Part shown: positions 1-8,510 of the stretch, one piece after another
Position numbering within the stretch: position 1 is the first letter of the stretch
Layout: every line of letters begins with the position of its first letter
Source of the DNA: Lachnospiraceae bacterium
Lineage (GTDB): Bacteria; Bacillota; Clostridia; Lachnospirales; Lachnospiraceae
Direction: 5' to 3'
Assembly: GCA_016281335.1 (NCBI GenBank)
Contig: JAEEIK010000137.1
Span: 1-39,818, forward strand
DNA: 39,818 bases
Made by a program: the position numbers and the translations under genes
Notes under the pieces: model-generated
Databases searched by the model: none
What the model saw: the letters and a program-made list of their open reading frames with translations, nothing else
What the model was told of the DNA's origin: nothing

Positions 1-20
1 GTTTTAAATTGATACTCCAT
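1..20 (-). CDS. Start of a protein-coding gene, cut by the window edge
   Basis: Only the first codons (M-E-Y-Q-F-K) are present. An ATG at 20 reads leftwards off the window and is preceded by a strong AGGAGG ribosome site at about 27-33, eight bases upstream. It follows the GNAT gene on the same strand with a 13-base gap, so it probably belongs to the same transcript. The product cannot be named. Confidence 0.6.
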
Positions 21-33
21 AAAATTATCCTCC

Positions 34-567
34 TTAATCATCCTTCAGTTTTTTATACAGATACATTATCAGATCATCATCAACCGTGCAGACCGTCTCA
101 TATTGCACGCATTGTTTATCCTGATACCATACGCCCGATCCGTCCGGGATGTATCCGCGTTTTACGTACATCCTCTGTGCGCTGCCATAGCTGTCACATA
201 CTCCGACTCCCAGGCAGACAGTATCCGCATACTCTGTCGCAAGCTTTTCTGCAGCATCCATAAGCCTGTAGCCGATACCTTTCCTCCGGAATTTAATCAG
301 GACATTAAAATCAACGATCATCGGCCAGCCTTTTCCCTTAAACGGTCCTTCATTAACCGTCTTATACAGATACACATAGCCTGCCGCCTGTCCCTGATAC
401 ACGGCTGTCAGCGTAATGCACTTTCCTTCAGCCTCGTCTTTTATTCTCTTAATCCAATCGCCGATCTGCGGGTGCCATCCCTGTGCAGTAAGCGCTTCAT
501 AGAACTCTTTATCATCCGCCTCTTCCATAGAGCGTATGAGCAGTTCATCGTCTTTGTAATATACCAT
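34..567 (-). CDS. GNAT family N-acetyltransferase
   Basis: This 177-aa protein has the GNAT fold pattern. A central beta strand (MIVDFNVLIKFRRKGIGYRL, about residues 82-101) holds the acetyl-CoA pyrophosphate-binding R-x-x-G-I-G loop, and a late segment (GSAQRMYVKRGYIPDG) is typical of motif B. Small GNATs of this kind acetylate amines on metabolites, antibiotics or protein N termini; the substrate cannot be read from the sequence. A GGAG site lies upstream of the ATG at 567. It sits 6 bases after a P-loop kinase gene and 13 bases before another gene start, so it is probably part of an operon of small modification enzymes. Confidence 0.88.
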   Translation of the reverse strand: MVYYKDDELLIRSMEEADDKEFYEALTAQGWHPQIGDWIKRIKDEAEGKCITLTAVYQGQAAGYVYLYKTVNEGPFKGKGWPMIVDFNVLIKFRRKGIGYRLMDAAEKLATEYADTVCLGVGVCDSYGSAQRMYVKRGYIPDGSGVWYQDKQCVQYETVCTVDDDLIMYLYKKLKDD

Positions 568-573
568 TTTCTT

Positions 574-1062
574 TCACTCTCCTTCGATCAGGTCCGCAAC
601 TCCTTCCACGGATAAACCGCTCGTATTGATACAGTTATCCGCCTGCGAGAAATGATCAAGCGACTTAACCGCCGTCTCCAGCCATTCCTCTGTACGCCAC
701 GAACATTTCTTATCTGCCATCCACTGTTTTCTCAATTGTTCTTCAGCACAGATCAGGGTAACACTCTTTATCTCAAGTCCTGACTCCCTGATCCCTGCAC
801 TCAGCTTTTCATACACCCATGCATCATCCATCAGCCAGGCGAACACGATCATCCTGCATTCCGTACAATCCCGGTAATTACGTATCATATGCAGAATGTT
901 ATCGACAGCCATTTCCTTCGTTTCCCTGTTTCCGACAAAGGGATGTATATCCATGCACCAGTCTCCGTCTATAAAAGCCGTTCCCGGATGCCTGTCTGCG
1001 ATACATGTACCCACAGTTGTTTTTCCTATCCCCATCGGACCGTTAAGTATTATCACTTTCAT
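574..1062 (-). CDS. Small P-loop kinase (AAA-type/nucleotide-kinase-like)
   Basis: This protein of about 162 aa opens with a Walker A loop, GPMGIGKTT, directly after the first beta strand (MKVIILN), the pattern of shikimate-, gluconate- and nucleoside-kinase-like P-loop enzymes. An acidic strand (FIDGDWC) follows where substrate-binding or metal-binding residues usually lie. I prefer the ATG at 1062, which has GGTGG six bases upstream; a second in-frame ATG at 1068 abuts that site. The substrate is unknown. It lies between a GNAT gene and another P-loop kinase on the same strand with short gaps. Lid-type charged residues (KKCSWRTEEW) in the C-terminal third support a phosphotransferase. Confidence 0.8.
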   Translation of the reverse strand: MKVIILNGPMGIGKTTVGTCIADRHPGTAFIDGDWCMDIHPFVGNRETKEMAVDNILHMIRNYRDCTECRMIVFAWLMDDAWVYEKLSAGIRESGLEIKSVTLICAEEQLRKQWMADKKCSWRTEEWLETAVKSLDHFSQADNCINTSGLSVEGVADLIEGE

Positions 1063-1094
1063 GATCATCCACCATATACACCTGTATCATCATT

Positions 1095-1607
1095 TTACTT
1101 TAACAACTTCTGTATGATCTCTTCCGCACATTCTTCCGCTGTTAATTTACTTGTATCTACGCACAGGCTGTACGCAATATCCTTACTCATCAGCTCTGCC
1201 TGTTCATCAGACTGGCTTTCATATCTGTCTCCGCGCTCGATGTTTCTCTGCCTGCATATTTCCAGAGGACAATATACTTCAACAATATCAAGCGGACTGT
1301 CTTTTAATATCTCCTTAAGCTTATGATAATGCGGTTTGATCTCATCACGCTCTACCAGTATACCGTCGATCAGGACATTCTTGCCCAGATCCGAATACAG
1401 CTTTGCAGTATGATACATCATGATGATCACTTCCGACAGATACTTCCAGTAATCCTCCTCCAGATACTGCTCTCCTACCATTTCCTGAAACAGGTCATTG
1501 GCAACCACATAGAAGAACACATCCCTGCGGGACTGCAAGGCATCAACTATCGATGTTTTACCCGAACTGGTAACACCGTTTAAAAATATGATCTTTCCCT
1601 TTTCCAT
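1095..1607 (-). CDS. Chloramphenicol phosphotransferase-like P-loop protein
   Basis: The 170-aa product begins MEKGKIIFLNGVTSSGKTS, matching the start of the chloramphenicol phosphotransferase family (LNG-x-S-S-S-GK-[ST]). Later it has VLIDGILVERDE and a CPLEICRQRNIERGDR segment, both typical of that family. The known member phosphorylates chloramphenicol in its producer; many homologues have unknown substrates, so resistance is not established here. I chose the ATG at 1607 because AAGGAG lies correctly upstream, overlapping the end of the preceding gene. A longer GTG start at 1628 would place that ribosome site inside the gene. Confidence 0.8.
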   Translation of the reverse strand: MEKGKIIFLNGVTSSGKTSIVDALQSRRDVFFYVVANDLFQEMVGEQYLEEDYWKYLSEVIIMMYHTAKLYSDLGKNVLIDGILVERDEIKPHYHKLKEILKDSPLDIVEVYCPLEICRQRNIERGDRYESQSDEQAELMSKDIAYSLCVDTSKLTAEECAEEIIQKLLK

Positions 1608-1611
1608 TTTC

Positions 1612-2193
1612 TTAACTCTCCTTCTCACAGATCAACGATCCGTTATTTATCAATGCAGCTATTTCTTTGGTTTCCTGTTCTATGCTCTTTCCCGTATTAT
1701 CATAGATGTGTCCCCGATTCTCTGCAGTATTCTCCAGCTTTTTCTTCAGGAATAATGCCCGTTCAACCATTTCCGTATCACCGCGCATTTCAATACGTTT
1801 TTTTATCTCATCTTCAGCTGCGGTAAGTACCAGATAGTGAAGTCCGGCATTATACTCTATAGACAACGTTTTCAGAAGCGGCATCTCATCTTCAACAATG
1901 TAATCGATCAAAACGTCCATTCCGCGTTTTAGTACTTTAGCCGCCATGTCAATAATGCATTCCCAGTTAAACTTAAGTATCTCCTGCCATTCGATCCTGT
2001 CCGCAGCCTGTCCGTCTTCCCAGAAAGGGCCTTCCTCATACAAACGCAGCACAAAGCCCTGATGAAAATCATCGCCATGGATCACATAGACCTGCTTTCT
2101 TTTCTCAACTGTTACCATATACTTTGCCAGTGCGTCCGTGAGTGTCGTTTTACCACAGCCACAGGGTCCGGAAATAAAATATATATCTGCCAT
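1612..2193 (-). CDS. P-loop kinase / AAA family ATPase
   Basis: This 193-aa protein starts MADIYFISGPCGCGKTTLTD, a classical Walker A loop after the first strand. A second acidic strand, VYVIHGDDFHQG, resembles the substrate-binding part of uridine-kinase and shikimate-kinase-like enzymes. VLIDYIVEDEMP may serve as Walker B, and KKRIEMRGD fits a lid arginine segment. The phosphoryl acceptor is unknown. It is the third small P-loop kinase in this cluster; its stop lies four bases from the next ATG, so the two are probably translated from one message. A REP-like hairpin lies just upstream at 2213-2240. Confidence 0.82.
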   Translation of the reverse strand: MADIYFISGPCGCGKTTLTDALAKYMVTVEKRKQVYVIHGDDFHQGFVLRLYEEGPFWEDGQAADRIEWQEILKFNWECIIDMAAKVLKRGMDVLIDYIVEDEMPLLKTLSIEYNAGLHYLVLTAAEDEIKKRIEMRGDTEMVERALFLKKKLENTAENRGHIYDNTGKSIEQETKEIAALINNGSLICEKES

Positions 2194-2212
2194 TTCTCCT
2201 CCGTATTATTTT

Positions 2213-2240
2213 CCGATCAGGGAACCGTCCCCCTGATCGG
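2213..2240. repeat. REP-like hairpin, copy 1 (perfect)
   Basis: A perfect 10-bp inverted repeat, CCGATCAGGG and CCCTGATCGG, encloses the loop AACCGTCC. The stop codon of the GNAT gene at 2243 adjoins it. It is the cleanest of seven copies in the first 11.2 kb that share the same loop and related stems. It resembles a REP element; terminator activity is possible, but there is no long T-run. Confidence 0.85.
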
Positions 2241-2242
2241 TT

Positions 2243-2818
2243 TCAATTTAGATCCAGATACCAGATAAACTGTACTTCGTTTCTGCAATCCGGTTCATCA
2301 TAATAGGCATACATATCAAGCTTTGACAATAATGCTCCCTGCTTATGATAAAACTTACATGCCGGAACATTATTATTCTGACATTCGATGATCATCTGTT
2401 TATAACCGGCTGTCTTGGCATCCTTAATTGCAAGATCAAGCATTTTCTGCCCTATGCCCTGATGCTTATATGCATCTGCCACACGGATATCCCATAAAAC
2501 ACAGGCATCTTCCCGTCCTGCAAGCATATACAGCTTATCGGTTTTTGCCGCGATCGTTAATGCACCTACAGGTTTTTCATCATCAAAAGCCATATAAAAA
2601 CTCCAGTATGTGATATCAAATTCTTTTTCATATTCCGTAGCGCGTTCATAAACACTCAGATCTTTGATATACGGCGTGACCGGAACTTCCTCAAATATCA
2701 TTCCTCCCAAACCGTTATCAAGCCTTTTTATCCTGTATTCGCTTCGTACATCCACATTCATACCTACGGAATCATACATTTCAAAACAGGCTCTGTCTGT
2801 TTTCTTTACATATATCAT
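2243..2818 (-). CDS. GNAT acetyltransferase, streptothricin-acetyltransferase-like
   Basis: This 191-aa protein contains a well-formed GNAT core: VLWDIRVADAYKHQGIGQ (acetyl-CoA loop with Q/H-x-x-G-I-G) and MIIECQNNNVPACKFYHKQG, the motif B seen in streptothricin acetyltransferases such as SatA and Sat4. The ending (VQFIWYLDLN) also matches that group. Known relatives acetylate the beta-lysine amine of streptothricin; many chromosomal homologues have not been tested, so the antibiotic role is inference. Its TGA stop lies against REP-like copy 1, and it sits 12 bases downstream of the SAP-domain gene. Confidence 0.85.
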   Translation of the reverse strand: MIYVKKTDRACFEMYDSVGMNVDVRSEYRIKRLDNGLGGMIFEEVPVTPYIKDLSVYERATEYEKEFDITYWSFYMAFDDEKPVGALTIAAKTDKLYMLAGREDACVLWDIRVADAYKHQGIGQKMLDLAIKDAKTAGYKQMIIECQNNNVPACKFYHKQGALLSKLDMYAYYDEPDCRNEVQFIWYLDLN

Positions 2819-2830
2819 TTTCCTAACTCC

Positions 2831-3439
2831 TTATTGAATAAACTCCCTGAATTCTTCCAAAAGTTCATGTGTATATTTCTTCTCTCTGTCGGATTCACGT
2901 ACGATCTTCCACAAAGCAGCTGCCGCCTTCAGTCTTTCCGGATATACATTTGTAGCTTCATCTTCGCAGAAATCATGAACAAACTTATTCCATTGCAGAG
3001 CAGACTTATCATACTTTGCGTAAGTCTGCTTTCCGTAATAGATGTCCAGCAGGTCCCCCAGCGTAAAAGCCTCGTCCCCGTTTTCCTTTACCGCCTTAGC
3101 AGTTGCCACCATATCAACATTGAATTTAAATTTCGCTTCTCCCGTTTGTTCAATGAAGAAATCCCTGAAACGCGGACCGAAGGTAAAGCCGCATTCTATA
3201 AGTCCCGTATCCAATGATAATTCGGTAACAACAGTCTTCTTTCTCTTAGCGGAAGCTTTCTTCTCCGGAAGGATCTTCTCTCCTGAAAAATAAGCTTGGA
3301 TCACTTTATTGAGTTCTATTTTACTGCCGTCCGCTTTAAGTCCGTGAGCCCTGCATATCTTTATCAGTTCCTCGCGATACCAGTAATATTTTAAAAACTC
3401 CTCATAACTTTTGATCGCATCAAATTCCGGTCTTGTCAT
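2831..3439 (-). CDS. SAP-domain protein with DUF6434-like C terminus
   Basis: The 202-aa protein begins with a helix-extended-helix segment (YREELIKICRAHGLKADGSKIELNKVIQAYF, about residues 22-52, quoted here only in outline) that matches a SAP-like putative nucleic-acid-binding motif. A basic linker (KKASAKRKK, about residues 60-68) follows. The remainder (ECGFTFGPRFRDFF ... YAKYDKSALQWNKFVHDFCED) resembles the DUF6434 region found with SAP domains in Firmicutes. Its biochemical role is unknown. A GAGGT ribosome site precedes the ATG at 3439, and REP-like copy 2 lies upstream at 3456-3482. Confidence 0.7.
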   Translation of the reverse strand: MTRPEFDAIKSYEEFLKYYWYREELIKICRAHGLKADGSKIELNKVIQAYFSGEKILPEKKASAKRKKTVVTELSLDTGLIECGFTFGPRFRDFFIEQTGEAKFKFNVDMVATAKAVKENGDEAFTLGDLLDIYYGKQTYAKYDKSALQWNKFVHDFCEDEATNVYPERLKAAAALWKIVRESDREKKYTHELLEEFREFIQ

Positions 3440-3455
3440 ATTTCTACCTCTTTGT

Positions 3456-3482
3456 CAATCAGGGGGACGGTTCCGCGGTTGG
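3456..3482. repeat. REP-like hairpin, copy 2 (imperfect)
   Basis: This copy reads GGACGGTT on the plus strand, so its orientation is inverted relative to copy 1. The arms CAATCAGGG and CCGCGGTTG pair imperfectly. It lies two bases from the stop codon of the 721-aa ABC transporter gene at 3485. Confidence 0.75.
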
Positions 3483-3484
3483 TC

Positions 3485-5650
3485 TTATGTACTCTGTGCC
3501 ATCTGCAGATTGTAATAGATTCCCTTCTTTGCCATCAGTTCCTCGTGAGATCCGATCTCGGCAACACGATGCTTATCTATGACCATGATACGATCTGCAT
3601 TCTTCAAAGTCGAAAGCCGGTGCGCGATAGCAAAAGTAGTCTTTCCTCCGGTCAGACGGCTCAGAGCCTTCTGTATCATAAACTCACTTTCCGTATCGAG
3701 ACTTGCCGTTGCTTCATCAAGTATCAGCAGCCTGGGATCAGTAAGTATTGCCCTTGCTATAGCGATACGCTGTCTTTCTCCGCCTGATAAGGTATAGCCT
3801 TTCTCTCCCACATAGGTATTGTAACCGTTCGGCGTACTGCAGATGAAATCATGAGCATTGGCCATCTTGGCGGCCCGTATGATCTCCTCATAGCTTGCTT
3901 CAGGTTTTGAAAACCGGATATTCTCCAATATCGTCCCTGAGAACAGGAAAGTCTCCTGCAGCACCACTCCTATCTGTGAATGATATGAACTGCTTCGTAT
4001 CGTCTTTTTGTCACGCCCGTCTATAAGTATCCTTCCGTCGTCTACATCATAGAGTCCCATCAGCAGGTTGATCAAAGTAGACTTCCCTGCTCCCGAAGCC
4101 CCGACTATACCGATCATCTCTCCCGGTTTTACTCTGAGGCTTATATCTTCAAGCACCGGCTGATATGATTTATAACCGAAGGTGGCATGATCAAAAACTA
4201 TTTCGCCCTTTATATCCATATCCTGTACCAGCTTCTCATCCTCAACTTCCGGTTCCTGTCCGAGAATATCATTGATACGGTCCATGCAGGCGGCCAGCTG
4301 TGCAAGTTGCAGCGGCAAACGGTTCATCCAGGAAATATACTGGAACAGCAGTGAGGTATAAGTAACAAACTGATACAGTTCACCTGCGCTCATCTTGTCA
4401 GAGAGCACATCCATACCGCCGAAAAGCACCACCGCCAGCACTCCCAGCCCCATCACCATCTGCAAAAGCGGCGAGAAATAAGCCCAGAAAGTCTCATTTC
4501 TTCTGTTTATCCTTGCGTATTCCGCTGACAGTCTCTTAAACTTTTCCGACTCCTCTTTTTCTTTTCCATAGGTCTTTACCACGCGCATACCCGAAAGCAC
4601 ATCCTGCAGGTCACTAGCCACATCGTCATTCTTTCTGAACTGGAGACGGAAGATCCTGCTCACCGTCTTACGAAATGCCACGGTAAGTATGACTCCGGCC
4701 GGAATAAAGGCAAAGGTGATCAGTGACAATTTCAGATTCAGCGCCATCATGAACACCACATCCCAGATAAAGATGAACAACACTGCAAACAGGTTGCAGA
4801 ATACATCTTCCATGAACATTCGGATATACTGAGTATCATTGGTTATACGGTTTAACAGTTCACCCGGCCGCCTGTCGTTGATAAAGCTGATAGGCAGTTC
4901 CTGGTATTTTCTGAAAAGCTTTGACCTTAAGTCTGCGGAGATCCTTGCGCCGAGCTTGGCAGAAGCATTGCTCTTCAGGACGTTTACGATTACTATGCCC
5001 ACACTTAAGGAAAACATCATTCCTAAGAATACAAGTGCCTTTCTCATCCCACCGTTTCCCTTGAGCACATCATTGATAAGATGCTTCTGGATCTCCGGAT
5101 TTAAGAGCGTAGTTACTGCCGCAAGTATCATAAGGATGAATATCCAGAAGAAGTCCTTTTTATAGGGCCCTGCCATCCTGACAAAAGTCTTCAGGAAGCC
5201 GCCTTCCTTTGAACACTTCTGGCAATGCTTTGTCCCCGGTATAGCTCGTCCGCATATTGGACAGGTTTTTTCATATTCCCTGCTCTCTACTTCTTCAAAG
5301 CGGCCGGATACAAGTATGTTGATACCTCTTGCAATATAAGCATAACGGCTCAGATGTTTTGCCGAATAGTGCACAAGTATCTTTTCATCTCCCTTATGCA
5401 CCACAGTCAGCAGCCCTCCGCCCACGCGGGGCACGGCTTTCGCGTTACTGATGTCTTTAATGTCCAAAGAACTTTTGAGCTCATCCTTTTCAAAGACCAG
5501 CACTCTTTTTGTTGTAACGACCACATAGGAATCACTGACCCAGCCTGCACCGCTGTCAATATCAAAGGGAACCGCATAATAGATCCGCTCATCATCTGCC
5601 AGCTTGAGCTTTTCATTTATTATTTTGGGTATCGTATATTTTAATATCAT
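3485..5650 (-). CDS. Fused ABC exporter with N-terminal PH-like domain and zinc ribbon
   Basis: This 721-aa protein is a half-transporter. Residues about 1-115 form a beta-rich, bacterial-PH-like domain (VVVTTKRVLVFEKDEL). A zinc ribbon follows at about 130-147 (CPICG ... CQKC). An ABC type-1 membrane domain with about six helices spans 165-460. The nucleotide-binding domain has Walker A GASGAGKST near 518, signature LSGGERQR near 622 and Walker B LLILDEATAS near 643. All catalytic motifs look intact. It lies 13 bases downstream of the 942-aa transporter gene, with GAGGAG before its ATG, so the two probably form a heterodimeric exporter. The cargo is unknown. Confidence 0.9.
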   Translation of the reverse strand: MILKYTIPKIINEKLKLADDERIYYAVPFDIDSGAGWVSDSYVVVTTKRVLVFEKDELKSSLDIKDISNAKAVPRVGGGLLTVVHKGDEKILVHYSAKHLSRYAYIARGINILVSGRFEEVESREYEKTCPICGRAIPGTKHCQKCSKEGGFLKTFVRMAGPYKKDFFWIFILMILAAVTTLLNPEIQKHLINDVLKGNGGMRKALVFLGMMFSLSVGIVIVNVLKSNASAKLGARISADLRSKLFRKYQELPISFINDRRPGELLNRITNDTQYIRMFMEDVFCNLFAVLFIFIWDVVFMMALNLKLSLITFAFIPAGVILTVAFRKTVSRIFRLQFRKNDDVASDLQDVLSGMRVVKTYGKEKEESEKFKRLSAEYARINRRNETFWAYFSPLLQMVMGLGVLAVVLFGGMDVLSDKMSAGELYQFVTYTSLLFQYISWMNRLPLQLAQLAACMDRINDILGQEPEVEDEKLVQDMDIKGEIVFDHATFGYKSYQPVLEDISLRVKPGEMIGIVGASGAGKSTLINLLMGLYDVDDGRILIDGRDKKTIRSSSYHSQIGVVLQETFLFSGTILENIRFSKPEASYEEIIRAAKMANAHDFICSTPNGYNTYVGEKGYTLSGGERQRIAIARAILTDPRLLILDEATASLDTESEFMIQKALSRLTGGKTTFAIAHRLSTLKNADRIMVIDKHRVAEIGSHEELMAKKGIYYNLQMAQST

Positions 5651-5663
5651 TTCAAACTCCTCT

Positions 5664-8492
5664 TTACAGGAACATATCCAGCTTACGGCGTTCCTTCATT
5701 GTCAGTTCGTTGACATCACGTATCTCAAAACGATTCTCATCAAGATCCGCAATGATCAGCCTGTCGTCCGAAAGTTTTGTGACCGCATTTGAAGCCATAT
5801 TGATAGCGAATTTGCACTCTCCTTTATCCGTGAGCACATGGAAGTAGGCAAAACCGAACTCATCCTTTATGCTGTAGATTTTTTTGATCACCGGTGTAAA
5901 GTAGTTAAGTGCCAGTTGTTCTTTCAGTATCTTAACCGTTTCTTCCGGCATCGCATTCAGATCTTCAATAATACCTATCTCCCTTTCTTTCTCGTCACTC
6001 TGTCTTATGGAGATATATTTATCGGCATCCGTAAAGGGAAAGAGTCTTACCACTTTCACACTCTTATAGAGTTTTCCCCTGCTTCTCAGGTTCACAAAGC
6101 CGCCTTCGGTCCGTTCAAATTGATCCTCTGCACCGATCATATACAGCTTTGTCATCTCCTCAGCTTCTTTTTCATAATAGTTGATCTCGTTTTCTTCCGT
6201 CATTTCACTCACCTCACTGAACTCATCTTTTTTTCTGAGCTGTAATCTGCTTAGTTTATGGTAGATACCGTCCTCATTCTTATCCAGTTCTTCCGCCGTG
6301 CCTTCCTCTGCGATACGTCCTTTTTCTATGACTATCAGCCTGTCCGCATCCCTTAAGGTTGAGAGCCGGTGTGCTATGGATAAAGTAGTTCGTCCATTTA
6401 CCAGTATCTTCAGCGAATTTTGTATCGCCTTTTCTGTCTCCGTATCCACGCTTGCGGTAGCTTCATCGAGTATCAGTATCTTCGGATCAGCCAGTATTGC
6501 TCTTGCTATCGATACTCTCTGTTTCTCGCCACCCGACAGGTCTTTACCTGAAGCGCCTATCACCGTATCGTAGCCGTCAGGCATCTTTGATATGAACTCA
6601 TGGGCGCTGGCCATCTTGGCTGCTCTTATTATCTCAGCTCTTGTGGCATCTGCTCTTCCGTAGGCGATATTCATCGCTACACTGCCCATGAAGATGTAGG
6701 TATCCTGTGACACCATGGCCACGTTACGGCGTAGGTCGGCAAGTGCCAGATCTTTCACATCCACTCCGTCTATCTTTATGCTTCCTTCCTGCACATCATA
6801 GAGTCTGGATATTACATTGACCAGCGTTGACTTACCCGCACCGGAGCGTCCCACTATACCGAGCAGTTCTCCTTCCTTTACTTTTAAGTTGATGTTCTTT
6901 AGTACCGGTTTACTTACGGAATAACCGAAGGTCACATTGTCCAGCTCTATTTCACCTCTCGGCGCATCCATGTGCATCGGATGTTCACGCTCTCTTATAT
7001 CCGGTATGGAATCAATGATCTCAAATAATCTCTGTGCGGAGTTGATACTGTCCGACCACATACGGAACACTCTTGAAAAGAAATTCATCGGCCCGTTCAG
7101 CTGCGCCACATAGCCCACAAAAGTGAGCAGCACACCCAATTCCATCTGCTTTGTCTTTAATACAAAGAACACGCCTATGATCCATATCCAGATACTTGAG
7201 ACCTCCTGCACCAGGTTATAAAGTATGGAAAACTGATTTCTCAGCTTTACGATATTTACTTCCGTCTCTCTAAGCTTCCTGTTTGGTTTCTCGAATTTCT
7301 CAATCTCAGCTGCCTGCTGTCCGAAAGCTTTTACCACACGCGCTCCGGTCAGGTTATCATTAGCTTTGGCGGTAACGGCTTTTTCCGCACGGTGACGCTT
7401 GCCCGACAAAGTCCACAGTCCCGGACGGAGCTTGACAGTCATATATACCAGAAGCGGCAGCAATATGCAGGCGATCAGAGCCATCTGCCAGTTCAGTCTA
7501 TACATGACCACGAAAGTAACTATTATTGTCAGTCCCTGTATAAATACAGAAGGCAATCCGTCGATAAAAAACTCCGTAACACGCTCCGCGTCACTAACCA
7601 CACGGGTCATCAGCCCGCCTGTCTGTTTGTCAGTAAAGAATTTCAGCGACAGTCTGCTCATTGCCGAGAAGATATCACTCTTTATATCCCTTACCGTGGA
7701 TGTAGCTACTTTGGCCATTACCGCCATCTGTACCGCACTGGTCAGGTGGCTGATCAGCCTGCAGCCGAACATCATCACAACGAGCAGGATAAGCGCAAGC
7801 GTAAACTGTCCGCTAAGACCGTATCTTGCAAGGAACTCCTCATTTCTTGCAAGTACGGAATCATAAAGCACCTTACCTGAAAGATATGGCCAGGCAATGC
7901 TGATCACAGCAGATAAGATATAGCAGAAGATCAGCAGCAGTATCGAAGCCTTATATCTGAAGAAATATTTAAGCGTCCTTCCGAAGATCGTGCGCTTATT
8001 AGCTTTCTTTGCAGCATAGTTTTCTTCTTCATGATCGATCTCCTGCAACACTTCCTCATCCGGCTTCTCTCCGGATTTTAGCCGTTTCCACTGCCTGATG
8101 AAGCCGAACATAGCTTCCGCATTGGTATTGGTAAGAACGGCTATCTCAGCTTTTTCACCGTCGTAATCGGCGCATAGAACATTGGAACCTATATGTCTTT
8201 CAAGACGGAGTTCTTCTGTTTTATCTATGGCATACAGACATATGTTACTGTCGCTGCCCGTCTCTTCCTTAATGCCTTCTTTTTCCTTCGCTCCCCTGAA
8301 GTACCACACATGATCATCAGGTAGTTTTTCGGTATATACACCGAGAGACTTTTCCGTAAGAAATACGAAACCCGAGATATACTCACAGTCTGAATTCAGG
8401 TCTATGGGGCTTGTTAACAACAGATCCCCCTCTTTTATGTCATATGCTGCAAGCTCTCCTTTTATGTATTTCGAAAGCTTTTTCTCTTTCAT
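5664..8492 (-). CDS. Fused ABC exporter with PH-like N terminus and DUF1854 C terminus
   Basis: This 942-aa protein is the partner of the 721-aa exporter. A non-membrane N-terminal domain of about 160 aa (SPIDLNSDCEYISGFVFLTE) resembles the partner's PH-like domain. An ABC membrane domain follows at about 175-480. The nucleotide-binding domain has Walker A GRSGAGKST near 547, LSGGEKQR near 650 and LILDEATASVD near 675. The last 165 residues (FPFTDADKYISIR ... RKLDMFL) resemble DUF1854. As I recall the family, DUF1854 is known from ABC proteins next to cyanophycin genes; no cyanophycin synthetase is present here, so polymer export is only a suggestion. GGAGG precedes the start, and hflX lies 18 bases upstream. 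Confidence 0.88.
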   Translation of the reverse strand: MKEKKLSKYIKGELAAYDIKEGDLLLTSPIDLNSDCEYISGFVFLTEKSLGVYTEKLPDDHVWYFRGAKEKEGIKEETGSDSNICLYAIDKTEELRLERHIGSNVLCADYDGEKAEIAVLTNTNAEAMFGFIRQWKRLKSGEKPDEEVLQEIDHEEENYAAKKANKRTIFGRTLKYFFRYKASILLLIFCYILSAVISIAWPYLSGKVLYDSVLARNEEFLARYGLSGQFTLALILLVVMMFGCRLISHLTSAVQMAVMAKVATSTVRDIKSDIFSAMSRLSLKFFTDKQTGGLMTRVVSDAERVTEFFIDGLPSVFIQGLTIIVTFVVMYRLNWQMALIACILLPLLVYMTVKLRPGLWTLSGKRHRAEKAVTAKANDNLTGARVVKAFGQQAAEIEKFEKPNRKLRETEVNIVKLRNQFSILYNLVQEVSSIWIWIIGVFFVLKTKQMELGVLLTFVGYVAQLNGPMNFFSRVFRMWSDSINSAQRLFEIIDSIPDIREREHPMHMDAPRGEIELDNVTFGYSVSKPVLKNINLKVKEGELLGIVGRSGAGKSTLVNVISRLYDVQEGSIKIDGVDVKDLALADLRRNVAMVSQDTYIFMGSVAMNIAYGRADATRAEIIRAAKMASAHEFISKMPDGYDTVIGASGKDLSGGEKQRVSIARAILADPKILILDEATASVDTETEKAIQNSLKILVNGRTTLSIAHRLSTLRDADRLIVIEKGRIAEEGTAEELDKNEDGIYHKLSRLQLRKKDEFSEVSEMTEENEINYYEKEAEEMTKLYMIGAEDQFERTEGGFVNLRSRGKLYKSVKVVRLFPFTDADKYISIRQSDEKEREIGIIEDLNAMPEETVKILKEQLALNYFTPVIKKIYSIKDEFGFAYFHVLTDKGECKFAINMASNAVTKLSDDRLIIADLDENRFEIRDVNELTMKERRKLDMFL

Positions 8493-8510
8493 TTTTCCTC
8501 CGTTAATGTA

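Noticed and set aside
7392-7880. Open frames of 155-162 codons on the plus strand inside the 942-aa ABC gene
   Set aside because: Both lie antisense to conserved membrane-domain sequence, show no domain, and have no ribosome site.
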